Of a stretch of DNA of 64,000 bases, positions 8,796 through 17,773 are shown piece by piece. The stretch comes from Methylacidimicrobium sp. B4 (GTDB lineage Bacteria; Verrucomicrobiota; Verrucomicrobiia; Methylacidiphilales; Methylacidiphilaceae). The notes under the pieces are model-generated. The model worked only from the letters and a program-made list of their open reading frames with translations. It was not told where the DNA came from and did no database searches. The DNA is taken from contig NZ_CP066203.1 in assembly GCF_017310545.1 (NCBI RefSeq), positions 372,001 to 436,000 on the forward strand. The letters are read 5' to 3'. A program made the position numbers and the translations under genes. Position 1 is the first letter of the stretch. Every line of letters starts with the position of its first letter.

Positions 8796-9548
8796 ATGCG
8801 CCAACTGCGCCTCGCGATCTTCGCTTGCCTCCTAGCTGCATGGGGCGCAAGCGTCCTCCGCGCACGGGAAATTCCCGACCTGCTCGGCAGGCCGAAAGTC
8901 ACGACGGCGCCCAAGCCGGAAGCAACGAGAGAGGGCCGACTTCCTTCGAAGGAAGCCCGCGGGGATGCGCCGCAGCCGCAACCACAGATCACCCGGCCCG
9001 GAGCGGCGCCGCTGCGGTGGCTCTTGCCCGGTGCGATGCGGAAGAGCCTCGCCCTTCCAGAGGAGAATGGATATTGGGTCGCCCGATGGATCCATCCCGA
9101 TGGTCAAGAGAGTGAACCGATTCCGCTCTGGATCGACCGGGAGGGGAACGGCCATCTCTTCCTTCAGGCCACGATGGTCTTGGGAGAAGAACAACCACCG
9201 CGGATCCGGGCGCCGCGTGTCTCTGCTTGCCAGGTATTGAGCTTCTTCCAAGAGCCGGGAGGGGGCTTCCGTCCCGTCGCCTCGGATGTTTGGATTGAAT
9301 GGTCGGGAGCGGAGGGAGGGGCGGGATATCGCCGGACGGGGAAGGGGCGGTGGAGCGGCGCCGGGAAGCTCGTTGCGGCCCGGAATGTCTTTTCTCCCTT
9401 CTTATCGGCGCTTCGGGAAGCTGCCGATCCCGAAGTCCACCGACTCGCGAGCTTTCGTTGGCCCGATCTTGCCCTCGTCCATCACCGCGGGAATCCACCG
9501 CCTTTTGAGGAGTCAGAGGATGCGCCAGGAAACGCGACGGCAGAATAG
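8796..9548 (+). CDS. Exported protein of the conjugation locus, unknown
   Basis: 250 residues with an N-terminal signal peptide (RLAIFACLLAAWGASVLRA) and a proline-rich stretch to about residue 65. A beta-rich domain follows, with many Trp and Gly residues (ENGYWVARWIHPDGQESEPIPLWID). It has a single cysteine in the mature part, so no disulfide-based TraW or TrbC signature. The ATG lies one base after the upstream stop codon, showing tight coupling. I do not recognise the family. Location between a VirB6-position gene and a pilin candidate argues for a structural or assembly factor acting in the periplasm. Confidence 0.7.
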   Translation: MRQLRLAIFACLLAAWGASVLRAREIPDLLGRPKVTTAPKPEATREGRLPSKEARGDAPQPQPQITRPGAAPLRWLLPGAMRKSLALPEENGYWVARWIHPDGQESEPIPLWIDREGNGHLFLQATMVLGEEQPPRIRAPRVSACQVLSFFQEPGGGFRPVASDVWIEWSGAEGGAGYRRTGKGRWSGAGKLVAARNVFSPFLSALREAADPEVHRLASFRWPDLALVHHRGNPPPFEESEDAPGNATAE

Positions 9549-9569
9549 TCGGGAGGAGCCGCCGTCCGC

Positions 9570-9629
9570 ATGGCGAAGGCAGAAAAAAAGTTCGAGCCGA
9601 CCCGCAATCGCATCGGGCTGTCCTATTAG
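9570..9629 (+). CDS. Candidate 19-residue small ORF before the pilin gene
   Basis: An ATG ten bases after GGGAGGAG opens a 19-codon frame (MAKAEKKFEPTRNRIGLSY, stop TAG) that ends seven bases before the pilin start codon. The pilin gene itself has no good ribosome-binding site, so translation of this frame could deliver ribosomes to it. It is lysine- and arginine-rich. Length alone makes chance occurrence quite possible. Confidence 0.3.
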   Translation: MAKAEKKFEPTRNRIGLSY

Positions 9630-9636
9630 ATCCCCC

Positions 9637-9981
9637 ATGAAAACAAATCTTCCATCCGTTGGTTATCGCGCGTTCTTGGGAATCCTGCTGGTGCTCGTCG
9701 TGCTCCTCTCTGCCGATCCGCTTTGGGCCCAAACTTCGGTGATGCCGTCGCTGCAGGGATCGAGCGGGTATTCGGCACCGATTGTCGCAGCTCGCCAGAT
9801 CCTGACCGATTACGCGTTTCAAATTGCCATGGCGATGCTGGTCTTTGGAGGCGTGATGTGGTTCTTCAATCGACCCGCGTTCACGATCGGGGCGATCGTG
9901 GCCGCCGCCGTGATCTATGGAGGGCCCTGGCTCGCCCAAGGCGTTGCGACTATGGCAAGTTCTGCCGCAGGGGGGCATTAG
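9637..9981 (+). CDS. VirB2/TrbC-like pilin precursor
   Basis: 114 residues. A long signal peptide (hydrophobic FLGILLVLVVLLSADPLWA) precedes a mature chain of about 80 residues. The mature chain has two membrane helices (LTDYAFQIAMAMLVFGGVMWFF and FTIGAIVAAAVIYGGPW) separated by a short polar loop, which is the layout of VirB2/TrbC major pilins. Pilins of this type are cleaved, stored in the inner membrane and assembled into the conjugative pilus. Downstream lie another small membrane protein and the VirB3-VirB4 pair, matching the virB2-B3-B4 order. The start ATG at 9637 is favoured by the signal peptide; longer frames upstream would add an implausible soluble leader. Confidence 0.65.
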   Translation: MKTNLPSVGYRAFLGILLVLVVLLSADPLWAQTSVMPSLQGSSGYSAPIVAARQILTDYAFQIAMAMLVFGGVMWFFNRPAFTIGAIVAAAVIYGGPWLAQGVATMASSAAGGH

Positions 9982-10066
9982 GCTGTCGGCAATCCCAGTC
10001 CCATCGGGCTTACGATACCGGAGAGGAGAGGATTCAGAAAAAGACTTCGCAGGAGGGCGAGGATCT

Positions 10067-10339
10067 ATGGATCCGATGCCGACCATTCCCTGGATCCTCG
10101 CTCAATCCCTCTCTCAGCCGGTGATCTCGGTGGTTCAGACGGCCTATGCGCAGATCCTGGCTCCCGTTAGCCTCGAGCTTCTCTCTCTCTACACGATCTA
10201 CCTCGGGCTTTCGCATTCGATTCATACTGTGGAGATGGAACGCTGGTTTGCCTTCTTTGCGGGAGCTCTGGTGATCGTGAGCGCAACCGGACTCGGGCAG
10301 ATCTTCCTGCAAGCTTTCTCCGGGGGAGGGGGTCCGTGA
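10067..10339 (+). CDS. Small membrane protein, second pilin-like candidate
   Basis: 90 residues; ATG at 10067 follows AGGAGGGCGAGG. Two hydrophobic segments are visible: one in the middle (LLSLYTIYLGLSHS) and a stronger one near the C-terminus (WFAFFAGALVIVSATGLGQIF). The chain ends in a glycine run. The N-terminal QSLSQPVISVVQTAYAQ could act as an amphipathic or signal-like segment. Size and topology resemble VirB2-type pilins or small accessory membrane proteins of T4SS loci, and it lies between the pilin candidate and VirB3-like gene. I cannot distinguish a second pilin from a dedicated accessory subunit. Confidence 0.55.
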   Translation: MDPMPTIPWILAQSLSQPVISVVQTAYAQILAPVSLELLSLYTIYLGLSHSIHTVEMERWFAFFAGALVIVSATGLGQIFLQAFSGGGGP

Positions 10340-10439
10340 GACATATTCGCGGAGAGCGGAGCGGACGAGCCCCGATGGACGCAGCAGAGGCCGCCATCGG
10401 CTTCCGGCGAGGGAAACGGCCTCCCACGGAGAAAAGCCC

Positions 10440-10832
10440 ATGATCGATCCCACTCGAGGAGTCGGTCTTCAGCCGGCCCACCCGGTTTCCAGCCGTCAGA
10501 GCGGTCCGGAAAAGCGGGGCGGCCTACCGGTGACCCGCTCGGTCGTGCTCGCCAACGAAAAGGAGACCTTCCTCGGCCTTGAAGGGCCACTCATCTTCGT
10601 ACCCTCCTTCGCCTTCATTATCCTTCACAAGATGACGAAGAACTTCCCGCTCTGCCTCCTCGTCTTCGTCGTTGTCTACCTTTTCCTCCGCATCTACTTG
10701 AGTGACAAGCCAAAGGACTTCCTGAAGCTGATGGCGGACTATCACCAGATCCCAAAGCGATATGAGCATCGCTTCCGTAACGTCCTGGCTCCCTACGATC
10801 CCTCTACCCTCTTTGTCCGGCGCGTCTCATGA
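10440..10832 (+). CDS. VirB3/TraL-like membrane protein
   Basis: 130 residues. After a polar N-terminus there are two adjacent membrane helices (IFVPSFAFIILHKM and CLLVFVVVYLFLRIYL), then a basic C-terminal tail (KDFLKLMADYHQIPKRYEHRF). This is the topology of VirB3/TraL, a small inner-membrane partner of the VirB4 ATPase. The stop overlaps the start of the VirB4-like gene (ATGA), the usual virB3-virB4 coupling. The N-terminal 40 residues before the first helix are longer than in most VirB3 proteins. Sequence identity cannot be judged by eye; topology and adjacency carry the call. Confidence 0.65.
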   Translation: MIDPTRGVGLQPAHPVSSRQSGPEKRGGLPVTRSVVLANEKETFLGLEGPLIFVPSFAFIILHKMTKNFPLCLLVFVVVYLFLRIYLSDKPKDFLKLMADYHQIPKRYEHRFRNVLAPYDPSTLFVRRVS

Positions 10833-13495
10833 ACGGCTCCTTCTTTGCCCCTCCCCAGCGGCTCTGGGAAAAGGGTCAGTTCTTTCACGCCAAGAAGGCG
10901 CCTATCTTCCGCGACTGGAGCGATGCCTGTCCCTATGTTGGACTCTACGATCGCTTCCTGATCGACAAGTTTGGAGGCGTCCACGCTTTCTATCGGACCT
11001 ATTTTCCGCAGGCAGACATTGCAAGCCCGGAACGGCTTTCTGAGCTTCAGGAGCAGCTCCGGCTGATCTTGATTCAGCTCCCTCCCGAGATCGCCCAGAC
11101 CCAACACCTCTTTACCTGCAATGGAGATTATGGCCCGGTCCTGGAAGAGTTTACCCGGATCGCCTCCCACCCCGCGGTGGCCCCGATGCGGGCGAACAAG
11201 GCCCAGCGGCTCACCGAGCGGATGCTCCGCCGCAAGCTTGTCTGGATCGAAACCCACACGATCCTGACTGCGGTCCCGTCCGGTTCCGCCGTGGGAGGAG
11301 GGAGCGAGTGGAACCAACGCATCAGCGGCCAGGGCGCTCCTTCCATTCAACGGCGACGGCTCACTCGGGAGGAGTTCGATGCAGCGGTCCATAGCCTTGA
11401 AACGGCAGAATCGGTCCTTGCCGACACCGCCCGTCGCGCGGGAGCACAAATCCACCCTCTCGAGGCGCACGGAATCGCCGACTACTTCTTCCGCCTCTGG
11501 AATCCCGGCTTGGCCGTCGAAAATGGCACCCGCCTCAACTACGACTACAACTCGATGCCCTTCGTCGACTCCTGGATGCTCCAGGAAATGCGCGTGGAGA
11601 GGGATTACCTCCAGATTGGAGACTATGCGCATGGCCTGGTCTCGATGGTCGGCCTGCCATTGGAGACACGGCCCAGGGATATGGAGCGGATGACGGTCGG
11701 ACTCCCGTTTCGGGATGTCCGCGTCAGCCTGATCGTCCGGCGCACCGACAAGCTGGCCGAAATGGAGAGGCTGCGAAAGCGAATCGACTGGGCGGACCAG
11801 CGGATGCGGATGGGGTTGAACCTGATCGACATGCTTCACAAGCCACACGACGACCGGCGCGATTCGGGCGTTCAGAATATCGAAGCCTGGATGCAGATCG
11901 AGGAGGCCCAGTCGCTCCTGAGCGACGTCCGCTCCGGAGCCGACGATCTGGTCCAGGTTCAGCTGACCGTTCACTCGTGGCACAGGGAGCCCAATGAGGT
12001 GCGCCGCCGGGCCAAGCTGCTTCTCAACCGCTTTGGGGATCTCGCCCGGGCGCGAGGATGGATCGAGCGGTCAAGCCTCTTGCCCGTGCTCATGACCGAG
12101 ATGCCGGGAGTCTACGCTCCGCTGCTTCGGCCGCTGCTGGTGCGCGCGCGAATGGCCGCCGATCTCCTGCCGATCTTCCGCGGCTTGGAGAGCGAGGAGA
12201 AGCCGGTCCACCTTTTTGGAAACACGACCGGAGGCTTGGTCGCGCTCAACCTGGAGGACAAGCGGAACGAAGGGGCGAGCATGCTCTACATCAGCGGGGT
12301 CAAAGGGTCGGGAAAGAGCGTGCTCGCCCAGCTCATCCTCCTCCGGCATCTCGGTCCTGAGGCGATCCTTCTCATCATCGACAAGGGATCGAGCTACGAT
12401 CGGCTAGTCGAGCTCCTCGGGGGGACGACCGTCCGGCTCGAGGCCGACCGGCCGATCTGCTTCAATCCCTTTCAAGTCTATGTCGGTGCGACCGAATCGG
12501 GAGAGCTGCGGGAGCCTGAGCCCGGAGAGCTCGCGAAGGTGATCCACTGCCTGGAGATCCTTGCGAACGCCGGCCAGGAGGAGCTTTCGACCGAGGAGCG
12601 GAACATCCTCGAGGCGATCGCCCGGCAGACCTTTTCGAACGCCGTCAAGAATCGGGAACGCCTGGTGACGCTGAGCGACTTTTCCCTTCAGCTCGCCTAC
12701 CGATCGGACGCCCGCTTCCTGGCGGAACGGCTGAAGCCGTTCGTCGAGGGGCGCTACCGCTCCTGGTTCAACGGGGAGACGCAATTTCACCTCAAAAGCC
12801 GGGTCGTCCATTTCGACTTCGAGCATATCTCCCAAGACGAGAGCCTGGCGGCCGCCCTCATTCCGATGTCGACCCTCTTCGTGAGCGATATGATCCTCTC
12901 GCATCCCGAGGCATTCAAGATCCTCGTCTTTGGAGAGATGTGGCAGCACATCAACAATCCGACGACTGCGAACCTGATCGTCGACGCCTTCAAGACCTAC
13001 CGCAAGAAGCGGTGCGCGATTATCGGCGAGTCCCAGGCAATCCTCGACCTGACCGACAGCTCCAAGGTGGCAAAGGCGGTCATTCAAAACGTCGATACCT
13101 GGATCCTGCTGCCGCAAGGAAGCGAGCAGCATGTGGAATTTGCCGTCCACGAGCTCGAGCTCACCAAGGGGCAACGCGACTGCCTGCTCAACCTCAGGAA
13201 CGCCGCCCGTCTCCATCCCGATGGGGAGGCCGAGCTCTGGCGGGAGGCTTTCTACCTGCGGGGCAGGGGCGTCGATGCGCTCTCCGGGATCGTGCGGGTC
13301 GAGATCGAGCCGGAAGAGTATTGGCTCACGACGACCACGCCAGCGGATCTGCCCGCTTGGAAGGCGGCGCGGGAAGCGTTTGGAAACGACCTTTCCCAAG
13401 CTCTCGCGGCTCTGGCGCGCCAGTTCCCGACCGGCGTTCGGGAAGAGGTGGCGGGTGCAACGAAAATGCCCGAGCAGCCGATCGCAATCCGATGA
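10829..13495 (+). CDS. VirB4/TraC-like conjugation ATPase
   Basis: 888 residues, the normal size for VirB4/TraC ATPases that power pilus assembly and substrate transfer at the inner membrane. The N-terminal half is the VirB4 domain. The RecA-like motor begins with Walker A SGVKGSGKSVLAQ at about residue 488. Further motor features include LLIIDKGSSYDRLVELLGG, the arginine-containing CFNPFQVY region and the AIIGESQAILDL strand. The Walker B candidate reads FKILVFGEMWQHI, where Gly replaces the usual Asp before the catalytic Glu. The gene overlaps its neighbours by four bases on both sides, placing it in the middle of one operon. Confidence 0.85.
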   Translation: MNGSFFAPPQRLWEKGQFFHAKKAPIFRDWSDACPYVGLYDRFLIDKFGGVHAFYRTYFPQADIASPERLSELQEQLRLILIQLPPEIAQTQHLFTCNGDYGPVLEEFTRIASHPAVAPMRANKAQRLTERMLRRKLVWIETHTILTAVPSGSAVGGGSEWNQRISGQGAPSIQRRRLTREEFDAAVHSLETAESVLADTARRAGAQIHPLEAHGIADYFFRLWNPGLAVENGTRLNYDYNSMPFVDSWMLQEMRVERDYLQIGDYAHGLVSMVGLPLETRPRDMERMTVGLPFRDVRVSLIVRRTDKLAEMERLRKRIDWADQRMRMGLNLIDMLHKPHDDRRDSGVQNIEAWMQIEEAQSLLSDVRSGADDLVQVQLTVHSWHREPNEVRRRAKLLLNRFGDLARARGWIERSSLLPVLMTEMPGVYAPLLRPLLVRARMAADLLPIFRGLESEEKPVHLFGNTTGGLVALNLEDKRNEGASMLYISGVKGSGKSVLAQLILLRHLGPEAILLIIDKGSSYDRLVELLGGTTVRLEADRPICFNPFQVYVGATESGELREPEPGELAKVIHCLEILANAGQEELSTEERNILEAIARQTFSNAVKNRERLVTLSDFSLQLAYRSDARFLAERLKPFVEGRYRSWFNGETQFHLKSRVVHFDFEHISQDESLAAALIPMSTLFVSDMILSHPEAFKILVFGEMWQHINNPTTANLIVDAFKTYRKKRCAIIGESQAILDLTDSSKVAKAVIQNVDTWILLPQGSEQHVEFAVHELELTKGQRDCLLNLRNAARLHPDGEAELWREAFYLRGRGVDALSGIVRVEIEPEEYWLTTTTPADLPAWKAAREAFGNDLSQALAALARQFPTGVREEVAGATKMPEQPIAIR

Positions 13496-15975
13496 AGCGC
13501 CTCCTACAAGCCTCGTTGCCGGCATCGGTGGCTCTTCTGCTGGGCCTCTCGGTTGGAGGAGGGGCGGTGCTCCGTGCGGGAACGCTTCCCGAAGCGGTCG
13601 ATTCCGACCCGGTGCTCGCCCAGAGCGGGGGGAAGGATCGGACCTTGAAATGGCTGATCGCCTCAGGAAATTCCCGCGACTTTCTGCGAGCCGACTGGCT
13701 CGACGCGATTTTACTTCAGTTCTTCCGGAAGGAGGAGGCCCGAGCTCTTATCCAGCGGGACCTGTTGCGTGGAGACGGCCTCCTGGCCAATGCGCTGACG
13801 CTAGCCTTCCAGATCCTTCGGGTCGGGAGCCAGACGGCCCGAGAGCAGGTCGGGGAGCTGGCGCGGGAAGGGCGTTGCCGCCTCTGGACGAGCCTTTCCG
13901 GGAGCCCTCGAGCCCTGGGGGCCATCCGCGATTACCTGCTTTCCCTTCCCTCCGGTTACCCGGCCGCGCTCTTTGCCCTGGAAGCATGGGAGCACGACGA
14001 TCGCGACGCCTTCCCCTCCTCGGTCATGGAGACGGCGATGCGCTCCCTTCTCCTGCCGCCCAAGAAGCCGGAGGGCCTGGAACCGAGCTGGGAGGTGGGG
14101 ACGCGGCTGGGGCCTCTGATCGGGGAAGGGGGTGGGGCTCTCCTGCTCCTGACGACCTTTCCCAAGAAGGAGGCGACCTTTTATGACACCGTCTGGCAGC
14201 TCGCCTGGCGAGCCATGGTCGAAGATCCTCCCCTTGTCAAGGAGTATCGCGATCGCGTCCTCTCTTGCTCCACGAGCCGTCGCTGGCTCGTACAGACCTT
14301 GCAGAGCTCTCTTGATTCCATGGAGGGAGACCGCTTCCTCCGCCACTATTTCGCCCTGGACTTCCTTCATCCCACCCCGGTCGGCCGGGCGAAGTGGCTC
14401 TGGGAAGCGCTGGTGGGGCCGCGGGCGGGAGGAGGCCTCCTGCCGCTCGCCAAAAAGAAGCTCGCTACCCTTTTGCTGAGTGATGACCGCTATGCCGACT
14501 TTCTCCTCTGGCATCTGACGCGGCCGGCTGAAGCAGCCGCCCAAGCGACCCGAGAGGCGCTCACCCACGCGCTCCGGCGGGAAGAGGGGGTGGTCCGCAA
14601 GGCCCTGCAGACGATTTGGGAAGGGCAGACGGAGCTCGCGGGCCGACTCGAGGAATCTCCCTGGTGGACACTCTGCGAGGTGACGCGGGGAAAGAGCGCA
14701 GCGGACCTCCGCCGGAGCTGCTCCCGCGGCGAGCTCGATCGGACCTCGCTCCTTGCGGTCGGCGGAGTCATCGCCTCTCTGCTGGAACGGAGCGACTCCG
14801 CATGGAGCTCCCTCTTCCTCAACAAGGCAGAGGGTACGGCTCAAGGCTCACCCTTCTTTCTTTCGGTCTTTCCCACCCTGGTACAGATCACCCCGGAATG
14901 CGCGCTAGCCTGGATCGATACGCTGCTCCACAACGACCAGGAGGCCTTCGTCGCCTTCGGCCGCTGGATCTCTTCGCGTCCCCAAGCGCGGGTGACGGTT
15001 CAGGAATATGCCCCCTGGCTCCAAGGAGCGGGCGACCAGATGCGGCAAGCCCTGGAGAAGAATAGCCCGATCCTCGGGGAGGAGGCCCAGCTCTTCGTGG
15101 AAGCGTTTTCCCAGTGGACGAGCGAGACGGGCTGGGAGCGCGTGCTCCATCGGCTGCAGCGGGAGATCGGCGTTGCCGAGGAGCTTCGCGAGATCTTCCT
15201 GGGAAGCTGGCGGGCCAATCCCGAGGAATTTTGGCGTGTCTATGGCGGGCTCGCCTACCTGCCGGGCGCCAAGAGCGCCTGCGAGCGGGCGGCGGACACC
15301 TTGGTCACCTTCGGAGGTCCCGAAAACGCTCTCCGCGCCATCGCCGGATGGGATTATGCGGTTGGCGACGCCTGCGGTCGCGTCTGGGATGTACTCTGGG
15401 AGTCATCTCCGGATCGGGAGCGTCTGCTCCAAGCGGTCCTCCATTCCGACGGGCTCAGCGACCTCAACAGCGTGCTCGTGATGGCCACCAAGAACGTCTT
15501 GGAGCGGCCGGGGGCGCGAACGCTTGCGGAAAAGATCTCCCGATCGCTCGGCAAGACCGCCGACCTCCTCCAGATCCTGGCCGAAGATCCAACCACGACG
15601 CGAGAGATCCTCGCTGGCTGCCTTCCCGACCCCTCGTTCCGGGAGAGTTGGGAGAGATCGGTCTTCCTTGTTGCCAAGTTCGGCGACCAGTCGCCCGTAA
15701 TCGCCCAGTGGATCCTCTCACGAAAGGAGGCGCTCGATGGATGGAAGAATGCCTTTGCCATCGCTTTGAAAGACCACCCGCTCTTCCTTCGTGCTGTCGT
15801 CGTCCGGATGGCGAAGGCGAAGGGAGGAGAGCTCACCTGGGCGTTCGAGATGCGGAAGCTCGAGGAGGCGATCATGATGGCCGTTCTCACCGACCGCCTT
15901 CTTTGGGAAGACCTAATAGAAGATAAGACGGGAGGAATCGCGAGCTATGTACGAAAGAACGTTTCGATTCCCTAA
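13492..15975 (+). CDS. Large exported helical protein, unknown
   Basis: 827 residues from the ATG at 13492 (overlapping the VirB4-like stop). It opens with a signal peptide (SLPASVALLLGLSVGGGAVL). The remainder is almost entirely alpha-helical, with regularly spaced Trp/Leu-rich helices and repeated LL-x-x-R patterns, and no cysteine-rich, ATPase or peptidase motif that I can see. The texture suggests an alpha-solenoid (HEAT/TPR-like) scaffold facing the periplasm. I do not recognise the family. Its position immediately after VirB4 and before two lipoproteins makes it a lineage-specific component of the secretion apparatus or of mating-pair stabilisation, which is inference. Confidence 0.75.
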   Translation: MKRLLQASLPASVALLLGLSVGGGAVLRAGTLPEAVDSDPVLAQSGGKDRTLKWLIASGNSRDFLRADWLDAILLQFFRKEEARALIQRDLLRGDGLLANALTLAFQILRVGSQTAREQVGELAREGRCRLWTSLSGSPRALGAIRDYLLSLPSGYPAALFALEAWEHDDRDAFPSSVMETAMRSLLLPPKKPEGLEPSWEVGTRLGPLIGEGGGALLLLTTFPKKEATFYDTVWQLAWRAMVEDPPLVKEYRDRVLSCSTSRRWLVQTLQSSLDSMEGDRFLRHYFALDFLHPTPVGRAKWLWEALVGPRAGGGLLPLAKKKLATLLLSDDRYADFLLWHLTRPAEAAAQATREALTHALRREEGVVRKALQTIWEGQTELAGRLEESPWWTLCEVTRGKSAADLRRSCSRGELDRTSLLAVGGVIASLLERSDSAWSSLFLNKAEGTAQGSPFFLSVFPTLVQITPECALAWIDTLLHNDQEAFVAFGRWISSRPQARVTVQEYAPWLQGAGDQMRQALEKNSPILGEEAQLFVEAFSQWTSETGWERVLHRLQREIGVAEELREIFLGSWRANPEEFWRVYGGLAYLPGAKSACERAADTLVTFGGPENALRAIAGWDYAVGDACGRVWDVLWESSPDRERLLQAVLHSDGLSDLNSVLVMATKNVLERPGARTLAEKISRSLGKTADLLQILAEDPTTTREILAGCLPDPSFRESWERSVFLVAKFGDQSPVIAQWILSRKEALDGWKNAFAIALKDHPLFLRAVVVRMAKAKGGELTWAFEMRKLEEAIMMAVLTDRLLWEDLIEDKTGGIASYVRKNVSIP

Positions 15976-16453
15976 AAGGGCGAGAAGCGCGGTCGTCTGC
16001 CTGGCCGCCGCTACCCTCCTCGCCGGCTGCGCCAGCCAACCCTATACCCAAGGGGATTCGACGGGCCAGCAAGTGGCCGACAACGCCGTCCGTTATGGCT
16101 CGATGGCCGCCGCAGGCGCGGGCGGCTATTTCGCGGGCAAGGCGATCGGAGGCTCGCCCACCGCGGGCGCCGTGGGCGCCGGTGTCGGGGTATTGGGGCA
16201 GTGGGCGGTCAACAAGTTCAACGATAAAAAGCGGAAGGACGCATTCGAGCAGGGTGTGGCCGATGGAAAAGCTCAAGTAACAGCCAACATTTTAAACGAA
16301 AAATGGAAGAAAGAGGCGGAGTATGGCATTCCCCCCGAAGGGAAAAAGGCGGGGGTCCCCAACTACCGGACGGCATACATTCCCTCCCGCAAGGACGAGA
16401 GCTCGGGAGTTACCTATCCTGGGACCTACCAGACGGTCCCGGTCTACCGCTGA
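15947..16453 (+). CDS. Glycine-zipper lipoprotein, copy 1
   Basis: 168 residues. The signal peptide ends in the lipobox LAGC (Cys28). A glycine-zipper membrane-inserting segment follows (AAAGAGGYFAGKAIGG to AVGAGVGVLGQW), then a basic helical part (NKFNDKKRKDAFEQG). The C-terminal motif ends in VTYPGTYQTVPVYR. The start overlaps the end of the preceding gene by 29 bases, with GGAGG upstream. The next gene is a clear paralogue with the same architecture and an almost identical C-terminal motif. Glycine-zipper lipoproteins often oligomerise at the outer membrane. Exact role in the conjugation machinery is unknown. Confidence 0.7.
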   Translation: MYERTFRFPKRARSAVVCLAAATLLAGCASQPYTQGDSTGQQVADNAVRYGSMAAAGAGGYFAGKAIGGSPTAGAVGAGVGVLGQWAVNKFNDKKRKDAFEQGVADGKAQVTANILNEKWKKEAEYGIPPEGKKAGVPNYRTAYIPSRKDESSGVTYPGTYQTVPVYR

Positions 16454-16475
16454 CCCTCCAGATGGAGAACCCTTG

Positions 16476-16952
16476 ATGAAGAAGATCCCCCTCCCCAGCG
16501 CTCTCCTCTTGATCCTGTTTGCTGCCGGTTGTTCGCATGAGGTCTACAACCAGTACGACAGCCCGACCCGCTCCATGACCGACGGAGCCGTCCGCTATGG
16601 AAGCATCGGCGGAGCGGGAGCCCTCGGCTATTTTGCCGGTCGGGGGGTGGGGGGCAGCGGAGCCGCTGGAGCTGCCGGAGCGGGCGTGGGGGCGGTCGGA
16701 GAGTACGGGGTGCAGAAGTACAACGACAAGCGGCGGATGGACGCCTACAACAAAGGGATCCCCGTCGGGAAAGCCCAGGCCCTGGCCGAGCTCGCCCAAA
16801 ACGAAGCCGAGCTCAAGAAGTACGAGGTCTATCCCTACAACCAGCGAGCCAATGCCCCGAGCTACCGGAGCACCTATGTCCCCTCCCGGAAGGATACCGC
16901 CAGCGACGTCACCTACCCCGGAACGTACCAGACCGTTCCGGTATACCGGTAG
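16476..16952 (+). CDS. Glycine-zipper lipoprotein, copy 2
   Basis: 158 residues, lipobox AAGC (Cys19). It repeats the plan of the upstream gene: N-terminal (A/N)xVRYGS motif, glycine zipper (GALGYFAGRGVGGSGAAGAAG), KYNDKRRMDAYNKG basic helix and the shared tail ending VTYPGTYQTVPVYR. The tandem pair therefore arose by duplication, and strong conservation of the tail against a looser middle suggests the tail binds a common partner. It is the last gene of the conjugation block; about 140 bases later an oppositely oriented, broken gene begins. Confidence 0.7.
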   Translation: MKKIPLPSALLLILFAAGCSHEVYNQYDSPTRSMTDGAVRYGSIGGAGALGYFAGRGVGGSGAAGAAGAGVGAVGEYGVQKYNDKRRMDAYNKGIPVGKAQALAELAQNEAELKKYEVYPYNQRANAPSYRSTYVPSRKDTASDVTYPGTYQTVPVYR

Positions 16953-17090
16953 TAATGCCGCGGCAGGCAAATCGCTTTCGCGCTGCTCCGGCGAATCGGA
17001 GGGATTGGCGCCAAGTGCTGGGTGACTTGCCGGAACTACCGGCAGCATGAGGATGGTCGCGGAAGAGGCAGCTCCCACTCCGAGCAGCCC

Positions 17091-17770
17091 TCAGGGCTTC
17101 TCTCGCTCCGAGGAAGCCTTTGGCTCCGAAGGCTTGGGGCGCATGATCTCGCTGAGCTCGCGGCTCGCCTTTTCCGCTGCCGCTTTATCCCCTTGGGCAT
17201 TGGCGCGGACGAGCTCCGAAAGCTTCTCGGTAATCGCCCGGTTTTGCTCCGGGGTAAACTGAGGCTTGGGCTCTTCTTCCCTGAGCATGATCCGCAAAGA
17301 CCGCTGGCGGGGCGGCGAAAGAGGAGGCGGAACAAAATCCTTGGGCAAGAGACCAAGCTCCTTTTGGGCTTCGATCACCTCGGGGTAGTAGTCATCGATA
17401 GTATGCCGAACCCCTTTCTGCATGTAGCTATGAAGGGATCCCTTTCGCGCCTCTTCGAATCCCCAGAGCTGGATCAGCTTTTCGTAAACCTGCTTTTCCA
17501 TCGCCACCGCTTCGGCGAAGGTAAGTCCCAGCCGAACCCACGGAGGGGCATCGTCGCCAAACCACTGGAAGCGCCAGGGCACCAGAACCTGTCCGTCTTC
17601 CGCAAGAACATAGGTAGCTGTTCCGCCGATGCCTCGACGAAGCGGATCGGGATCCCAATTCCGAAACTCGTAGTAGGTGATCCCATTGGCCGCCTTGAGC
17701 CGGGCAACGATGACCTGCGCTTCTCCCCCAAAGATCTTCTGCCAATCTTCGGTGGAAAGATTGTGCAACC
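17091..17770 (-). pseudogene. Exported-family member truncated at its 5' end by the IS
   Basis: The frame runs from the IS256-family element border to 17091. It starts directly at the shared core (STEDWQKIFGGEAQVI) and has lost its signal peptide and N-terminal region. A TTG at 17768 could still start translation, but without export signal. The core is nearly identical to that of the broken copy on the other side of the element (WVRLGLTFAEAVAMEKQV versus the same with few changes). The C-terminal part, with ELGLLPKDF, matches the complete paralogue at 21002-21760. Family function is unknown. Confidence 0.7.
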
Positions 17771-17773
17771 CCT

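Noticed and set aside
12404-13525. 373-codon open frame on the minus strand opposite the VirB4-like gene
   Set aside because: It is the complement of a strong ATPase gene, with no motif of its own.
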